From assembly GCA_014649555.1 (NCBI GenBank), contig BMTG01000003.1, forward strand, positions 372,001-436,000: a stretch of DNA of 64,000 nucleotides. Direction: 5' to 3'. Origin of the DNA: Streptomyces globisporus. Lineage in GTDB: Bacteria > Actinomycetota > Actinomycetes > Streptomycetales > Streptomycetaceae. Below the pieces are notes generated by a model. The model ran no database searches. It worked only from the letters and a program-made list of their open reading frames with translations, and was not told where the DNA came from. Made by a program: the position numbers and the translations under genes. Shown here in pieces: positions 53,954-63,137 of the stretch. The stretch's first letter is position 1. Each line of letters opens with the position of its first letter.

Positions 53954-54388
53954 ATGTTGATGCGCACTGACCCCTTCCGTGAGCTGGACCGGGTGGCGCA
54001 GCAGTTGACGGGCCCGGGGACCTGGTCGAAGCCGTCGGTGATGCCGATGGACGCCTACCGCGAGGGTGACGAGTACGTGGTGGCTTTCGACATCCCCGGC
54101 GTGAACGCGGACGCGCTCGACATCGACGTCGAGCGGAACATGCTGACCGTCAAGGCCGAACGACGGCCGACGGCCGGGGTCGACAACGTCAAGATGGAAC
54201 TGTCGGAGCGACCGCTGGGCGTCTTCTCCCGCCAGATCGTGCTCGCCGACACCCTCGACACCGAGCGCATCCAGGCTGACTACGACGCCGGCGTTCTCAC
54301 CCTGCGCATCCCGATCGCGGAGCGCGCCAAGCCCCGGAAGGTCTCCATCGGCACCGGCTCCGGCCGCAAGAAGATGATTCCCGGCTGA
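53954..54388 (+). CDS. hsp18: Small heat-shock protein HSP18 (Hsp20/alpha-crystallin)
   Basis: 144 residues from ATG 53954 (MLMRTDPFRELDRVAQQLTG) with GGAGG about ten bases upstream; an upstream in-frame start at 53879 lies in the operator. The alpha-crystallin domain runs from YREGDEYVVAFDIPGVNADA through IDVERNMLTVKAERR to YDAGVLTLRIPIAERAKPRK, including the A-x-x-x-n-G-V-L motif. This is the ATP-independent holdase of Streptomyces heat response. Regulation is by the divergent gene through the two operators. Ends in a strong hairpin. Confidence 0.94.
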   Translation: MLMRTDPFRELDRVAQQLTGPGTWSKPSVMPMDAYREGDEYVVAFDIPGVNADALDIDVERNMLTVKAERRPTAGVDNVKMELSERPLGVFSRQIVLADTLDTERIQADYDAGVLTLRIPIAERAKPRKVSIGTGSGRKKMIPG

Positions 54389-54402
54389 CCCAGCTCGCAA
54401 CC

Positions 54403-54449
54403 GGTGCGGAGGGCGCCCCCTGAGCTCCCCCCTCCCCGCCCTCCGCACC
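54403..54449. terminator. Hairpin terminator after hsp18
   Basis: 12-base arms GGTGCGGAGGGC and complement around a 23-base loop, beginning 14 bases after the stop. Confidence 0.6.
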
Positions 54450-54969
54450 TCCGAGGCAACCGACACCACCAAGGGGTGGCGGCTGATGACTTGGGGACGG
54501 GAAGCACACGTACTGAAGGGAGCAGGGCCTTGCGGCAAGCTGCCTCGCTCCTGCAGGTAGCCGGCCACGGCGTCATCGCCAAAGGACGCGGCAAGCACCC
54601 TGGTGTTCAGTTCGGGCAGCTTGGTGTCCGTCGTCTTCGCTCCGACGCGTCAGCACCGTCTGCATCGCGGCCATGCAGGCGCTGGTCGCCGCCCGGGGTC
54701 GGAAAGCACTGCCGGGTGGCGACTGGTTCCTCCGTTCTTCCCTCGATGATCACATTGCTTGAGGTCGGATCGACAAAGCCCGCTGGGACGTCGTGGGAGC
54801 CCGTTCGCCAGGGGCCGTGAGGTGAGCACGACACCCACGCTTTTGTCCCGCCACGAAGAACCTCTTGGTCTCGTAAAGCCCGAAGAAGCTCGGGTTCTTC
54901 CAAAACCTCCCGTCGGGTTCCTGGAGGCGGCGGCCCGCTGCCCGGCCGGGGCCGCCGCGTCAGTCCCTC
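54450..54969. other. 520-base region without a recognised gene
   Basis: No frame has family resemblance or a ribosome site. A hairpin repeat at 54855-54900 is shared with 40826-40871, hinting at remains of a mobile element. Confidence 0.45.
54855..54900. repeat. Hairpin repeat, copy 2
   Basis: GAAGAACC/GGTTCTTC arms around exactly 30 bases; the counterpart is at 40826-40871. The two share flanks as well as arms. It precedes the 3' end of the DUF3159 gene by 70 bases and could act as its terminator. Confidence 0.55.
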
Positions 54970-55707
54970 TCAGTGGTCCCCGGTATGCAGTCGGCGGTGC
55001 GACGCGCGGGCGGCCCACGCGACGGCGAGCAGCCCGACGGCCAGCAGCGGGTAGCCCATGATGATCTTCGCGGTGCCCAGCGTGCCGACCTCGTCGGCCT
55101 CGTAGAGGTACTGCTGGACGGCGAAACGGGCGGCGAAGATGACGGTGAGCACGATCGTGGCGATGGAGAAGTCGCGCCGCGATCGCCGGTCCTCCTGCCA
55201 GGCCGTGCCCCGGCCGGTCATGGAGTTCCACAGAACGCCCGCCAGCGGGCGGCGCGCGAGGACGGAGATCCCGAAGACCAGGGCGGCGGCCAGGTTGGAC
55301 CAGATGCCGATGAGGAAGTAGTCCTTGGCGGAACCGGTCCACCAGGAGATCCCTGCGGCGATGGCCACGCCGAGGACACCGCCGACCGCGGGCATGACCG
55401 ATTCCTTGCGGAGCAGGCGTTCCGTCGCGATCACCACGGAGAGGGCCAGGGCGGCGATGGTCGCCGTCTTCAGTCCGCCGAGGTTGTTGCCGATGACGAA
55501 GGCGAGGACCGGCAGCGCGGAGTAGATCAACCCGCGTACGCCGCCTGCTTGTTCCAGGGCGGAGGGCCGCTGCCGTTGCGCCTGCTCCGGGTGCTGCCGT
55601 GCTCCGGGCCCTGCGTCAGGACGAGGTTCGGCCGCGGACAGCCGCTCGTCCGCTTCCGGCACGGGCCGTCCGGCGTCCAGCGGTTGCTGCGTCTGGTTGA
55701 TCGCCAC
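54970..55707 (-). CDS. DUF3159 membrane protein
   Basis: 245 residues. A disordered N-terminal 55 residues (QQPLDAGRPVPEADERLSAA) precede six hydrophobic stretches: LIYSALPVLAFVIGNNLGGL, TATIAALALSVVIATERLLR, AVGGVLGVAIAAGISWWTGS, GIWSNLAAALVFGISVLA, SIATIVLTVIFAARFAVQQY and MGYPLLAVGLLAVAWAARA. This is the DUF3159 pattern of actinobacterial integral membrane proteins of unknown role. It is transcribed leftward and alone. Confidence 0.85.
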   Translation of the reverse strand: MAINQTQQPLDAGRPVPEADERLSAAEPRPDAGPGARQHPEQAQRQRPSALEQAGGVRGLIYSALPVLAFVIGNNLGGLKTATIAALALSVVIATERLLRKESVMPAVGGVLGVAIAAGISWWTGSAKDYFLIGIWSNLAAALVFGISVLARRPLAGVLWNSMTGRGTAWQEDRRSRRDFSIATIVLTVIFAARFAVQQYLYEADEVGTLGTAKIIMGYPLLAVGLLAVAWAARASHRRLHTGDH

Positions 55708-55874
55708 GGGGGACCTTCTTCCGGCTGTGGGGGACGTCGTGCGCCCCGCCGCGTCGCCGCGCGGACGGGTCCGGCGGCGGAACCGCCGTTCCGCGCGCGG
55801 TTGCGGGGGCGCTGTGGGTCAGCATCTGTCCCGAAAGCCGGGCGTCATGCCGGAAGGTTCGGACCAGGTCGAAG

Positions 55875-55916
55875 CCGGAGCGCCGTCGTGCCCGATCGGG
55901 CACGACGGCGCTCCGG
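55875..55916. terminator. 42-base perfect palindrome, bidirectional terminator
   Basis: Left arm CCGGAGCGCCGTCGTGCCCGA with its exact complement and no loop. It lies between two leftward genes and could stop the racemase transcript. The remainder of the gap 55708-56037 shows no gene. Confidence 0.7.
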
Positions 55917-56037
55917 AACGATGCGAAAAGAGGCCCGTTCAGGGCCCGTTCCGGCTCGGGGACAGTCGGCGGAACCTGGCCCGATCCGCCGGCCCGGATC
56001 GTTCCGCCGGTCCGGTTCCCTCCGCGAGGCCTTCTAC

Positions 56038-56739
56038 CTACTCGTCGCCACCGCAGAGGGCCGCGTCGACCGCCGCCAGGGCATGCAGCCGGGCGGTGGG
56101 GAAGACCGGCACCGGGCTGTCCTCGGGGCCGATGAGCAGTTCGATCTCCGTGCAGCCGAGGATCACCCCCTCCGCACCGTCCGCCACCAGGTCGCGGATG
56201 ATCTCCCGGTACGCCTCACGGGATGCGGCACGCACCTCGCCCAGGCACAGTTCGCCGTAGATCACCTCGTGCACCAGGGCCCGGCCCGCCGCGTCCGGGA
56301 CGCGTACGTCCAGCCCCCGGTCCCGCAGTCGGCCCCGGTAGAAGTCCTGTTCCATGGTGAACGCCGTGCCGAGCAGAGCCACCTTCCGCACCCCCGCCGC
56401 GCGAACCGCGTCCGCCGTGGCATCAGCGAGGTGCACCAGCGGCACCGAGACCGCCGACGCCACCGTGTCGGCCACCTTGTGCATGGTGTTGGTGCAGATC
56501 AGCACCATGTCGGCTCCGGCGCTCTGCACCGCGCGGGCAGCGTCGGCCAGAACCTCCCCGGCCTCCTCCCAGCGCCCTTCCGTCTGGAGCCGCTCGATCT
56601 CGGCGAAGTCGACCGAGTAGAGCACGCACCGCGCCGAGTGCAGCCCGCCCAGCCGGTCCCGGGTGTATTCGTTGATGAGCCGGTAGTACTCCGCCGTCGA
56701 CTCCCAGCTCATGCCGCCGATGAGCCCGATCGTCCTCAC
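56038..56739 (-). CDS. Aspartate/glutamate racemase family protein
   Basis: 233 residues. The two catalytic cysteines are present: Cys82 in MVLICTNTMHKVADTV and Cys196 in GVILGCTEIELLI, and the start is the typical MRTIGLIGGMSWESTAEYYR. This is the YgeA/broad-specificity amino-acid racemase group that acts on Asp, Glu or other amino acids in the cytosol without cofactor. Complete, with standard length. It is divergent from the large exported protein gene over about 200 bases holding a LacI-type operator. Confidence 0.9.
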   Translation of the reverse strand: MRTIGLIGGMSWESTAEYYRLINEYTRDRLGGLHSARCVLYSVDFAEIERLQTEGRWEEAGEVLADAARAVQSAGADMVLICTNTMHKVADTVASAVSVPLVHLADATADAVRAAGVRKVALLGTAFTMEQDFYRGRLRDRGLDVRVPDAAGRALVHEVIYGELCLGEVRAASREAYREIIRDLVADGAEGVILGCTEIELLIGPEDSPVPVFPTARLHALAAVDAALCGGDE

Positions 56740-56845
56740 TGCCGCGTCCCTCCTCGGACGGTCACTCCGTCATCGTCCCGTTCAATCGTGCGTTTTCTCT
56801 TGACGGAACATACCGGGGCCGCCAAGGGTGGCCCTCAACGTTCTT

Positions 56846-56857
56846 GACAACGTTGTC
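56846..56857. promoter_or_regulatory. LacI-type operator before the exported-protein gene
   Basis: GACAACGTTGTC is a perfect palindrome with central CG, 80 bases before the start chosen for the downstream gene. TTGACA (56844-56850) overlaps it and could be a -35 box. A related half-palindrome occurs at 62954. The regulator is not in the window. Confidence 0.75.
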
Positions 56858-56936
56858 CATGACGGTCGCATCGTACGTCGGCCCTGATCGGCCGACCGAC
56901 GACGACCGCCGCGAGAACCCGCAGAGGAGAACCACC

Positions 56937-59900
56937 GTGGGCCCGACCTCCCTTCCCCTCGGCCGCCGCCGACTGCTCCAGATCCTCGGCGCGTCCGGAG
57001 CCGTGGCCGCGCTGCCGCTGAGTGCGGGCTCGCCGTCGTCGGCGGCGTCTCCGCTCGCAGGAGCGGGCGGGAGCGGCGCGGAGGACGACGTCGCCGCCAC
57101 GTACTACCGGGTGCTGTTGCGGCACACTCGCTGGTCCGAGACGCAGTGGGACGAGGCGCGGGGCATCTACACGGACACGTTCTTCGGCTTCGCGGTGGTC
57201 CTCGGCCACGCCGTGCTGCTGACCCGCGGCAGCTACGACGCCGAGCTGGCGGGCGTGGACCGGGAGACGCTCAAGCGGCGGACCCTGGCGACGCTCCGGC
57301 ACTTCGCCGCCTCCAACCGGCTGAACGGCGGCACGCAGTGGGGCCGCACGCTCTTCTTCGACACCACGTTCCAGTCGTACTTCGTGCTGGCCGCCCGGCT
57401 GCTCTGGGACGAACTGGACGAGCGGACCCGCTCGCTGGTGGACACCATCGTCCGCGAGCAGGCCGCGTACACGCATGCTCTGGGCACCGGCGACGACCCG
57501 GCCTCCGGGTCCTGGACACCGAACGGCCTGACAGGCGGACACGTCGGTGACACCAAGCTGGAGGAGATGGGCATCTACGCCCAGGCGCTGGCCCCCGCGC
57601 TGGCCTGGGCCCCGGACGACCGCCGACGCTCCGCGTGGGCGGCCGACTACGGCGCCTGGTCGCGCAACGAGGCCGGGCTGCCGGAGGCCGACCTCGCCAA
57701 CCCGGCCCGCGTGGACGGCGTTCCGGTGGCCCGTAACACCGCCCGGAACGTCTACGACACGTTCATCGTCGAGAACCACGGCTCCTTCGGCCCGCACTAC
57801 CAGGCGGAGCTGTGGCGGACCTCGGGGCGCAACGCGGCGCACTTCCTGGCCGCCGGGGAGCCGCTGCCCGAGGTGCTGACCCGGCAGCCGAACGCCGGGC
57901 CGCTGTGGCGGACCCTGCTGGGGGTGATGTCGGACGCGGGTGAGCCGCTGATGCCGATGGTCAACGACCGCGAGCACCTCTACGGCCGGGACGTGATCCC
58001 GCTGGCGTTCCTGTCCCGGGTGATGGGCGACCGGGCGGCGGCCCGCGCGGAAGTGGAGCTGGCGGCGCGGCTGGACGCGTACCAGGCGTATCCGCCGGAG
58101 CACCGGCTGGCGAAGTTCTCCGGTGAGCCGAAGTACGAGCCGGAGGCCCGCGCCGAACTGGCCATCAGCTACCTGCTGCACGTGTGGCCCGGGGCGGGCC
58201 GGCCCGCCGTGCCGCTGTCGCAGCGGGAGCTGTTCGCGTACGCCTCCGGGGTGACGGACTTCGGGGAGGGGCCCGGCCTGGTGTCGCACCAGTCCCCCAC
58301 CGCCTGGGCCGGTGCGGTGTCCAAGCCGAAGTTCGTGAAGTTCGCGTGGCAGCCGGGCCACGACGACTGGCTGTTCCGGATCAGCGGCGCCACGCCGATG
58401 TTCCTGCCGTCGACGGCCGTGGAGGTCACCGGCCGCTCGGTGCGCACGCACACCCGGCTGCGCGACGGCTTCGACGGGAGCGCGACGCTGCTGCGGCTGA
58501 AGGACGGCTTCGCGGGCTTCACCACGCTGCCCAGCGGCGCGGTGGTCCACGCCGCCGAAGGACCGGACACCGTGGGCGGCCGGCTGGAGGTGCACAACCT
58601 CACCATGCCGGGCGTGGCGGGCCTGGACGGCGAGCGGACGTACCGCTTCGCCGAGGGGTCGGCCACGGTCGCGTCCCGGGACTCCTCCGGTGGCTCGACG
58701 GGCCGCGTCGACGGGCTGTCGTTCGACCGTACGACGGTCCGGCACCTGCGGATCCAGGGCGTGACGCCCGATCCGGCGTACGGCTACTCGCTGTTCGCCG
58801 TGGAGGCGCGGTACGGGGCCGACGGGCCCGACCTCGCGCGCGGCGGCCGGGCCACCGCGTCCTCGTCCGCACCGGGCAGGGGGCCGGAGCTGGCCGTGGA
58901 CGGGGACGGCACGACCCGCTGGGCGGTCTCCACCGCCGACCGGCCGCGCCGCGACAGCTGGCTGGCCGTGGACCTCGGGGAGTCCCGCGCCCTGGACCGG
59001 GTCACCCTGCGCTGGGAGAGCGCGGCGGGCCGGAGCTACCTCGTGCAGGGCTCGGACGACGGCGAGCGGTGGACGGACCTGGCGAGCGGCCCCGCCCCGG
59101 CGCTGCGCAGCGAGGGCGGCTGGCTGGACGTGGACGGCCGTGCGGGCCTGCTGGTACGCGGCGGGCGCGGCCCGCTGGCGGTGTACGGCGACACGATCGT
59201 CCTGGCGGAGGGCGGTGGTACGGGCCCGCTGCTCGTCGAGGGCCACTGCGGGGTGTCCGCCGACGGCCTGCGCGAACTCGCCCGCCGGCCGGTACCCACG
59301 GCCGGGGACGAGAAGGTGCGGGCAGCGGTGACGGACGGTCACCTGAGCCTGTTCAACCTGTCGGACCGGGTGGTGCGCACCCCGGTCGCCCTGGTGCAGG
59401 AGGGCCGCCGCCGCGAGGTCTACGAGGGCGAGCAGGTGGTGATCCGGGACGGGCTGCGGTACGAGGCGCGGCTGGAGGCGGCTTCGGCGCTGCTGCTGCC
59501 GCCCCGGTTCACGCTGGTCCCGCTGTCGGGCCGGTCGCTGCCGAACGGACTGCGGGTGGAGGTCGTGGACGCCGCCACGGTGCGCCTGACCGGTCCGGCC
59601 TGCCGGGTGCGTGTCGAGGCACAGGGGCACAGCACGAAGGCGGTGGTGCGGCCGGGCCGGGGCATCGAGGTCACGGTGCACGGGGCACAGGCGTATCCGA
59701 CGACGGACCTCGCCCTGGGCCGGGCCGTCTTTCCGAACGCGCCGCTGCCGACGGGGATGTCGGAGCCCTCGGCAGCCGTCGACGGTGACCCGGACACGGT
59801 GTGGCGGCCGGGACGCGACGGCCGCTTGGTCGTGGACCTCGGGGCGCGGCGGGCTGTGGGCCGGGTGGAGGCCGAGTGGTCGGCCGGGCGGGTCCCGGGC

Positions 59901-60071
59901 CTGTCCGTGGAATTCAGCGACGACGGGATCAGCTACCGCCGGGCGGGCGCGCTCACCAGTCATGGCCGGGTGCGGAGTCTGCGGGCCACCGGCTCCCCGC
60001 GTTACGTGGCGCTGCGGGTGTCGGGCACCCCGGAGGGGCGCGGCGGCCTCGTACGGCTGTCAGTCCGCTGA
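56937..60071 (+). CDS. Exported (Tat) polysaccharide-processing protein with two F5/8C domains
   Basis: GTG at 56937 with AGAGGAG 7-10 bases upstream is preferred to the open frame from 56844, which would overlap the operator. 1044 residues. A twin-arginine signal LGRRRLLQILGASGAVAALP begins the protein. The N-terminal domain (residues about 60-480, with RLNGGTQWGRTLFFDTTFQS and VNDREHLYGRDVIPLAFLSR) has the alpha/alpha toroid look of lyase or DUF2264-like enzymes. F5/8C (CBM32-like) domains follow near 630-750 (GRATASSSAPGRGPELAVDG) and at the end (RAVFPNAPLPTGMSEPSAAV). Probably degrades a polysaccharide outside the cell. The exact family is not certain. Confidence 0.75.
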   Translation: MGPTSLPLGRRRLLQILGASGAVAALPLSAGSPSSAASPLAGAGGSGAEDDVAATYYRVLLRHTRWSETQWDEARGIYTDTFFGFAVVLGHAVLLTRGSYDAELAGVDRETLKRRTLATLRHFAASNRLNGGTQWGRTLFFDTTFQSYFVLAARLLWDELDERTRSLVDTIVREQAAYTHALGTGDDPASGSWTPNGLTGGHVGDTKLEEMGIYAQALAPALAWAPDDRRRSAWAADYGAWSRNEAGLPEADLANPARVDGVPVARNTARNVYDTFIVENHGSFGPHYQAELWRTSGRNAAHFLAAGEPLPEVLTRQPNAGPLWRTLLGVMSDAGEPLMPMVNDREHLYGRDVIPLAFLSRVMGDRAAARAEVELAARLDAYQAYPPEHRLAKFSGEPKYEPEARAELAISYLLHVWPGAGRPAVPLSQRELFAYASGVTDFGEGPGLVSHQSPTAWAGAVSKPKFVKFAWQPGHDDWLFRISGATPMFLPSTAVEVTGRSVRTHTRLRDGFDGSATLLRLKDGFAGFTTLPSGAVVHAAEGPDTVGGRLEVHNLTMPGVAGLDGERTYRFAEGSATVASRDSSGGSTGRVDGLSFDRTTVRHLRIQGVTPDPAYGYSLFAVEARYGADGPDLARGGRATASSSAPGRGPELAVDGDGTTRWAVSTADRPRRDSWLAVDLGESRALDRVTLRWESAAGRSYLVQGSDDGERWTDLASGPAPALRSEGGWLDVDGRAGLLVRGGRGPLAVYGDTIVLAEGGGTGPLLVEGHCGVSADGLRELARRPVPTAGDEKVRAAVTDGHLSLFNLSDRVVRTPVALVQEGRRREVYEGEQVVIRDGLRYEARLEAASALLLPPRFTLVPLSGRSLPNGLRVEVVDAATVRLTGPACRVRVEAQGHSTKAVVRPGRGIEVTVHGAQAYPTTDLALGRAVFPNAPLPTGMSEPSAAVDGDPDTVWRPGRDGRLVVDLGARRAVGRVEAEWSAGRVPGLSVEFSDDGISYRRAGALTSHGRVRSLRATGSPRYVALRVSGTPEGRGGLVRLSVR

Positions 60072-60157
60072 CGGACCGGCTTCACAGGACACCGCAGCCG
60101 GCCGATCGCCCTTCCGTGAGCGTTCTCACCAAAACCCGACATCAGGAGTGCTCAGAG

Positions 60158-60174
60158 GTGACGGTTTTCGTCAC
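60158..60174. promoter_or_regulatory. Inverted repeat upstream of the chitinase gene
   Basis: GTGACG and CGTCAC arms around GTTTT, just upstream of the -35 box of the predicted chitinase promoter. It could be a second operator. Confidence 0.5.
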
Positions 60175-60179
60175 AAGGG

Positions 60180-60208
60180 TTGACATGGGCATTGGTATGA
60201 ACCAATCT
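60180..60208 (+). promoter_or_regulatory. Chitinase promoter with DasR-like operator
   Basis: TTGACA at 60180-60185, a 17-base spacer, then CAATCT at 60203-60208. Within and overlapping it is ATTGGTATGAACCAAT (60191-60206), which matches the dre sites of DasR (A-n-TGGT-n4-ACCA-n-T) in both half-sites. This would place the chitinase under GlcNAc control, as known for Streptomyces chitinases. Confidence 0.75.
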
Positions 60209-60279
60209 CCTGCACCAGGTCGGTGGCCACCGATGTCCCCCTCGTTCGCGAACTCCCCCCACGCACCTGGAGATTCCCC

Positions 60280-61305
60280 GTGGACCGGACACATCGCAAG
60301 AAGCGCAGCAGCAAGCTCCTGGGCGGCAGTGTCGCCCTCGTCCTCGCCACCGGCGGGCTCATGGCGGCCACCACTCTCGGCAGTAGCGCAGGCGCTGCCG
60401 AGAGCGAGCAGGCCCGTGCTGCCGTACCCGCACACGCCGTCACCGGCTACTGGCAGAACTTCGACAACGGCGCAACAGTCCAGAAGCTGGGCGACGTTCA
60501 GGACGGCTACGACATCATCGCGGTCGCCTTCGCCGACGCCACCGGCACCGACGGCCAGATCGAGTTCAACCTCGACCCGGCGGTCGGCTATTCCTCCGAG
60601 GACGACTTCAAGGCCGACATCGCCGCCAAGCAGGAGGCCGGCAAGTCCGTCGTCATCTCCGTCGGCGGCGAGCTCGGGAACGTGACGGTCGACGACTCGG
60701 AGTCGGCCCAGCAGTTCGCCGACAGCACGTACGCCCTCATGGAGGAGTACGGCTTCGACGGCGTCGACATCGACCTGGAGCACGGCATCAACGCCCAGTA
60801 CATGGGCGAGGCGCTGAAGTCGCTGTCCGAGAAGGCAGGTGGCGACCTGGTCCTCACCATGGCGCCGCAGACGATCGACATGCAGAACACCGGCACCGAG
60901 TACTTCAAGCTGGCGCTCGACGTGAAGGACATTCTGACCGTTGTCAACATGCAGTACTACAACAGCGGTTCGATGGCCGGCTGCGACGGAAACGTCTACG
61001 CCCAGGGCACGGTCGACTTCCTGACCGCGCTGGCCTGCATCCAGTTGGAGAACGGCCTCGATGCCGACCAGGTCGGCATCGGCACCCCCGCCTCCTCCAA
61101 GGGCGCCGGCTCCGGTTACGTCGACCCGGCGATCGTGAACGACGCCCTCGACTGCCTGACCAAGGGTGAGAACTGCGGCGAGTTCAAGCCCGAGAGGACC
61201 TACCCGGGGCTGCGCGGCGCCATGACCTGGTCCACCAACTGGGACGCGGCGAACGGCGACAACTGGGCCAACAGCGTGGCGCCGCACGTCCACGGACTCC
61301 CGTAG
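60280..61305 (+). CDS. Secreted GH18 chitinase
   Basis: GTG at 60280 (MDRTHRKKRSSKLLGGSVAL) has GGAG eight bases upstream; the longer frame begins in the promoter. 341 residues. A Sec signal peptide (KLLGGSVALVLATGGLMAAT) is followed by a single GH18 barrel: VVISVGGELG and the catalytic FDGVDIDLEHG, with the DxxDxDxE acid/base Glu, and MQYYNSG. No carbohydrate-binding module. It cleaves chitin outside the cell with retention through substrate-assisted catalysis. The promoter has a DasR-like site. Confidence 0.92.
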   Translation: MDRTHRKKRSSKLLGGSVALVLATGGLMAATTLGSSAGAAESEQARAAVPAHAVTGYWQNFDNGATVQKLGDVQDGYDIIAVAFADATGTDGQIEFNLDPAVGYSSEDDFKADIAAKQEAGKSVVISVGGELGNVTVDDSESAQQFADSTYALMEEYGFDGVDIDLEHGINAQYMGEALKSLSEKAGGDLVLTMAPQTIDMQNTGTEYFKLALDVKDILTVVNMQYYNSGSMAGCDGNVYAQGTVDFLTALACIQLENGLDADQVGIGTPASSKGAGSGYVDPAIVNDALDCLTKGENCGEFKPERTYPGLRGAMTWSTNWDAANGDNWANSVAPHVHGLP

Positions 61306-61329
61306 CCCGCCCCCGCGCCCCTCACCCTT

Positions 61330-61365
61330 CGAGCCTGGCCGCCGGAGTTCCGGCGGCCAGGCTCG
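61330..61365. terminator. Hairpin terminator after the chitinase gene
   Basis: 17-base perfect arms starting CGAGCCTGGCCGCCGGA around a two-base centre, 25 bases after the stop. Confidence 0.85.
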
Positions 61366-61504
61366 CGGTCTGATGGAAGGTTCCGGACCTGGTCTTTCAT
61401 CGGTCAGGCACCGGGAAATCGCGTCGCGGGCGAGCCCGTGGCGCCGGTATCGTCCGGTCTCCCGGCCTGCCGCACCGGTGGGCCTCGCAACGAGAGCGAC
61501 GCAG

Positions 61505-61858
61505 ATGACCAGCCGACAGGCAACGACGGCCCTGTGGCGTCCCACCGGACCGAAGGAGCTTGAGCTGGTCCGGGAGCTGAACTGGCGCGCCTGGCCGCCC
61601 CGGCTGCCGGAGCAGCCGATCTTCTACCCCGTACTCAACGAGGACTACGCGGTCAGGATCGCGCGGGACTGGAACGTGAAGCACGACGGTGCCGGGTTCG
61701 TCACCCGTTTCGAGGTCGAGTCGGAGTTCCTGCGTCGGTACCCCGTCCAGCAGGCCGGCGGGCGGACCATCCTGGAGCTCTGGGTGCCGGCCGAGGAGCT
61801 GGACGACTTCAACGCCCATATCGTCGGTGAGATCCAGGTGGTCCACGAGTTCCGCTGA
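61505..61858 (+). CDS. Small conserved Streptomyces protein (117 aa)
   Basis: ATG at 61505 (MTSRQATTALWRPTGPKELE) is preferred to earlier in-frame starts because family members begin near LWRPTGPKELELVRE. Contains RAWPPRLPEQPIFYPVLNED, YAVRIARDWNVKHDGAGF and RTILELWVPAEELDDFNAHI. Relatives are sometimes labelled ADP-ribosylation/crystallin J1, but no such domain is visible and no function can be given. Cytosolic, single gene, converging with the protease gene through a shared terminator. Confidence 0.7.
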   Translation: MTSRQATTALWRPTGPKELELVRELNWRAWPPRLPEQPIFYPVLNEDYAVRIARDWNVKHDGAGFVTRFEVESEFLRRYPVQQAGGRTILELWVPAEELDDFNAHIVGEIQVVHEFR

Positions 61859-61898
61859 GCCGGGGAAGCCCGCGGACCGGCGCGCCGAAACGGACGAC

Positions 61899-61938
61899 GA
61901 GCGCTGCCCCCGCCGGCGGACCGGCGGGGGCAGCGCTC
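61899..61938. terminator. Bidirectional hairpin terminator
   Basis: 18-base perfect arms starting GAGCGCTGCCCCCGCCGG around CGGA. It lies between the convergent small conserved gene and the protease gene and can serve both. Confidence 0.85.
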
Positions 61939-61970
61939 AGGGCCATGGCGAAACCCTGGTTCGTACGGGA

Positions 61971-62861
61971 TCAGATGATGCTCACTCCGTAGACGCTGAG
62001 CGCCTCGGTGACGGGCTGGTAGAACGTGGTGCCGCCCGAGGAGCAGTTGCCGCTGCCGCCGGAGGTGAGGCCGAGCGCGGTGCTCCCGGAGAAGAGTGCG
62101 CCGCCGCTGTCGCCGGGCTCGGCGCAGACGTTGGTCTGGATCAGACCGGAGACGATGCCGTCGGCGCCGTAGTTGACGGTGGCGTTGAGACCGGTGACGG
62201 AGCCGCCGTGCAGGCCGGTGGTGCTGCCGCTGCGCTGGACGGACTGGCCGACCGTTGCGTCGGCCGCACCGTCGATCTCCTGGTAGCTGCCGTTGTAGAG
62301 GGAGACACGGCCGTCGGCCGCGCCCGGGTCGGAGTGCCGGATGATGCCGTAGTCGTCGCCGGGGAAGCTCGATCCGGTGGTGGTGCCGATGGACCACGAG
62401 CTGCCGATGTTGGTGCAGTGGCCGGCGGTCAGGGCGAACTTGGTGCCCGCACCGTCCTGCACGTTGAAGCCCAGGGAGCAGCGGGCTCCGCCGGTGGTGA
62501 TGGCTTCGCCTCCCGCGATGAGCTTGGAAAACGTACCGGGGGTGCGCTTGACCACGAGCGCGTCGGCGTTGGTGCCCGCCTCGCTCTTCAGCTTGGCGAT
62601 CTCGGCCTTGCTGACCGTGCTGTCGGCGGTGACGACGACCTTGCCCGACGCGCCGTCGACGTACCAGGCCGTGCCGCCGACGTCGGCGGTGCGGACAGAT
62701 GCGGCGGTCTGGTTGAGCTCGGTGGCGCTGAACGTCTTCGGGGCCGGCTGGGCGGATGCGGCGGTGGCGGGAACCGCGAGCGCCGCCGCGGCGGCGAGGC
62801 CGGTGGCCCCGGCGATGAGTCGTGCTCGTCTCGTGAGGCTGTGGGGGCGAGAGAGTCGCAC
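61971..62861 (-). CDS. Secreted S1-family serine protease (streptogrisin-like)
   Basis: GTG at 62861 has GGAGG six bases upstream, while the frame to 62939 has no such site; 296 residues. A signal peptide ([20 protein letters not shown]) is followed by a pro-domain ([20 protein letters not shown]), as in the alpha-lytic protease group. The mature chymotrypsin-like domain has the triad His in [10 protein letters not shown], Asp in [10 protein letters not shown] and Ser in [13 protein letters not shown]. It is made as a zymogen and acts outside the cell on proteins. Length and motifs match Streptomyces streptogrisins. Confidence 0.93.
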   Translation of the reverse strand: MRLSRPHSLTRRARLIAGATGLAAAAALAVPATAASAQPAPKTFSATELNQTAASVRTADVGGTAWYVDGASGKVVVTADSTVSKAEIAKLKSEAGTNADALVVKRTPGTFSKLIAGGEAITTGGARCSLGFNVQDGAGTKFALTAGHCTNIGSSWSIGTTTGSSFPGDDYGIIRHSDPGAADGRVSLYNGSYQEIDGAADATVGQSVQRSGSTTGLHGGSVTGLNATVNYGADGIVSGLIQTNVCAEPGDSGGALFSGSTALGLTSGGSGNCSSGGTTFYQPVTEALSVYGVSII

Positions 62862-62953
62862 TGTGTTCCTCCAGATCGTGGGGGGAAACTCGGGGCGTTT
62901 GGGTGGACGCCCATGACTCGTCATCGGGGACACGATCACTCCGACGTGTCCCT

Positions 62954-62966
62954 GACAACGTTATTC
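62954..62966. promoter_or_regulatory. Imperfect LacI-type site upstream of the protease gene
   Basis: GACAACGTTATTC, with perfect core AACGTT and one mismatch, 93 bases before the protease start. Related to the perfect site at 56846. Suggestive of shared control. Confidence 0.4.
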
Positions 62967-63137
62967 ATGCTGGAGAGACCGGTGGACCCGCACAAGACCC
63001 CCGGAACGGGACTGGCCGAGAAGGAGTTCTGGCGGTGAGCTCCAGACCTCAACAAAGCGGTGGATTAACGGCATGGGGAGAGAAGGGGATGGCGGAAAAT
63101 AGACCATGGAGTCTGCCGCCCTCCCTCGTGTCTTCGG

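Noticed and set aside
56835-59963. 1042-codon reverse frame opposite the exported F5/8C protein
   Set aside because: Product is rich in Arg/Pro/Gly/His without domains; the forward frame has a Tat signal and two F5/8C domains.
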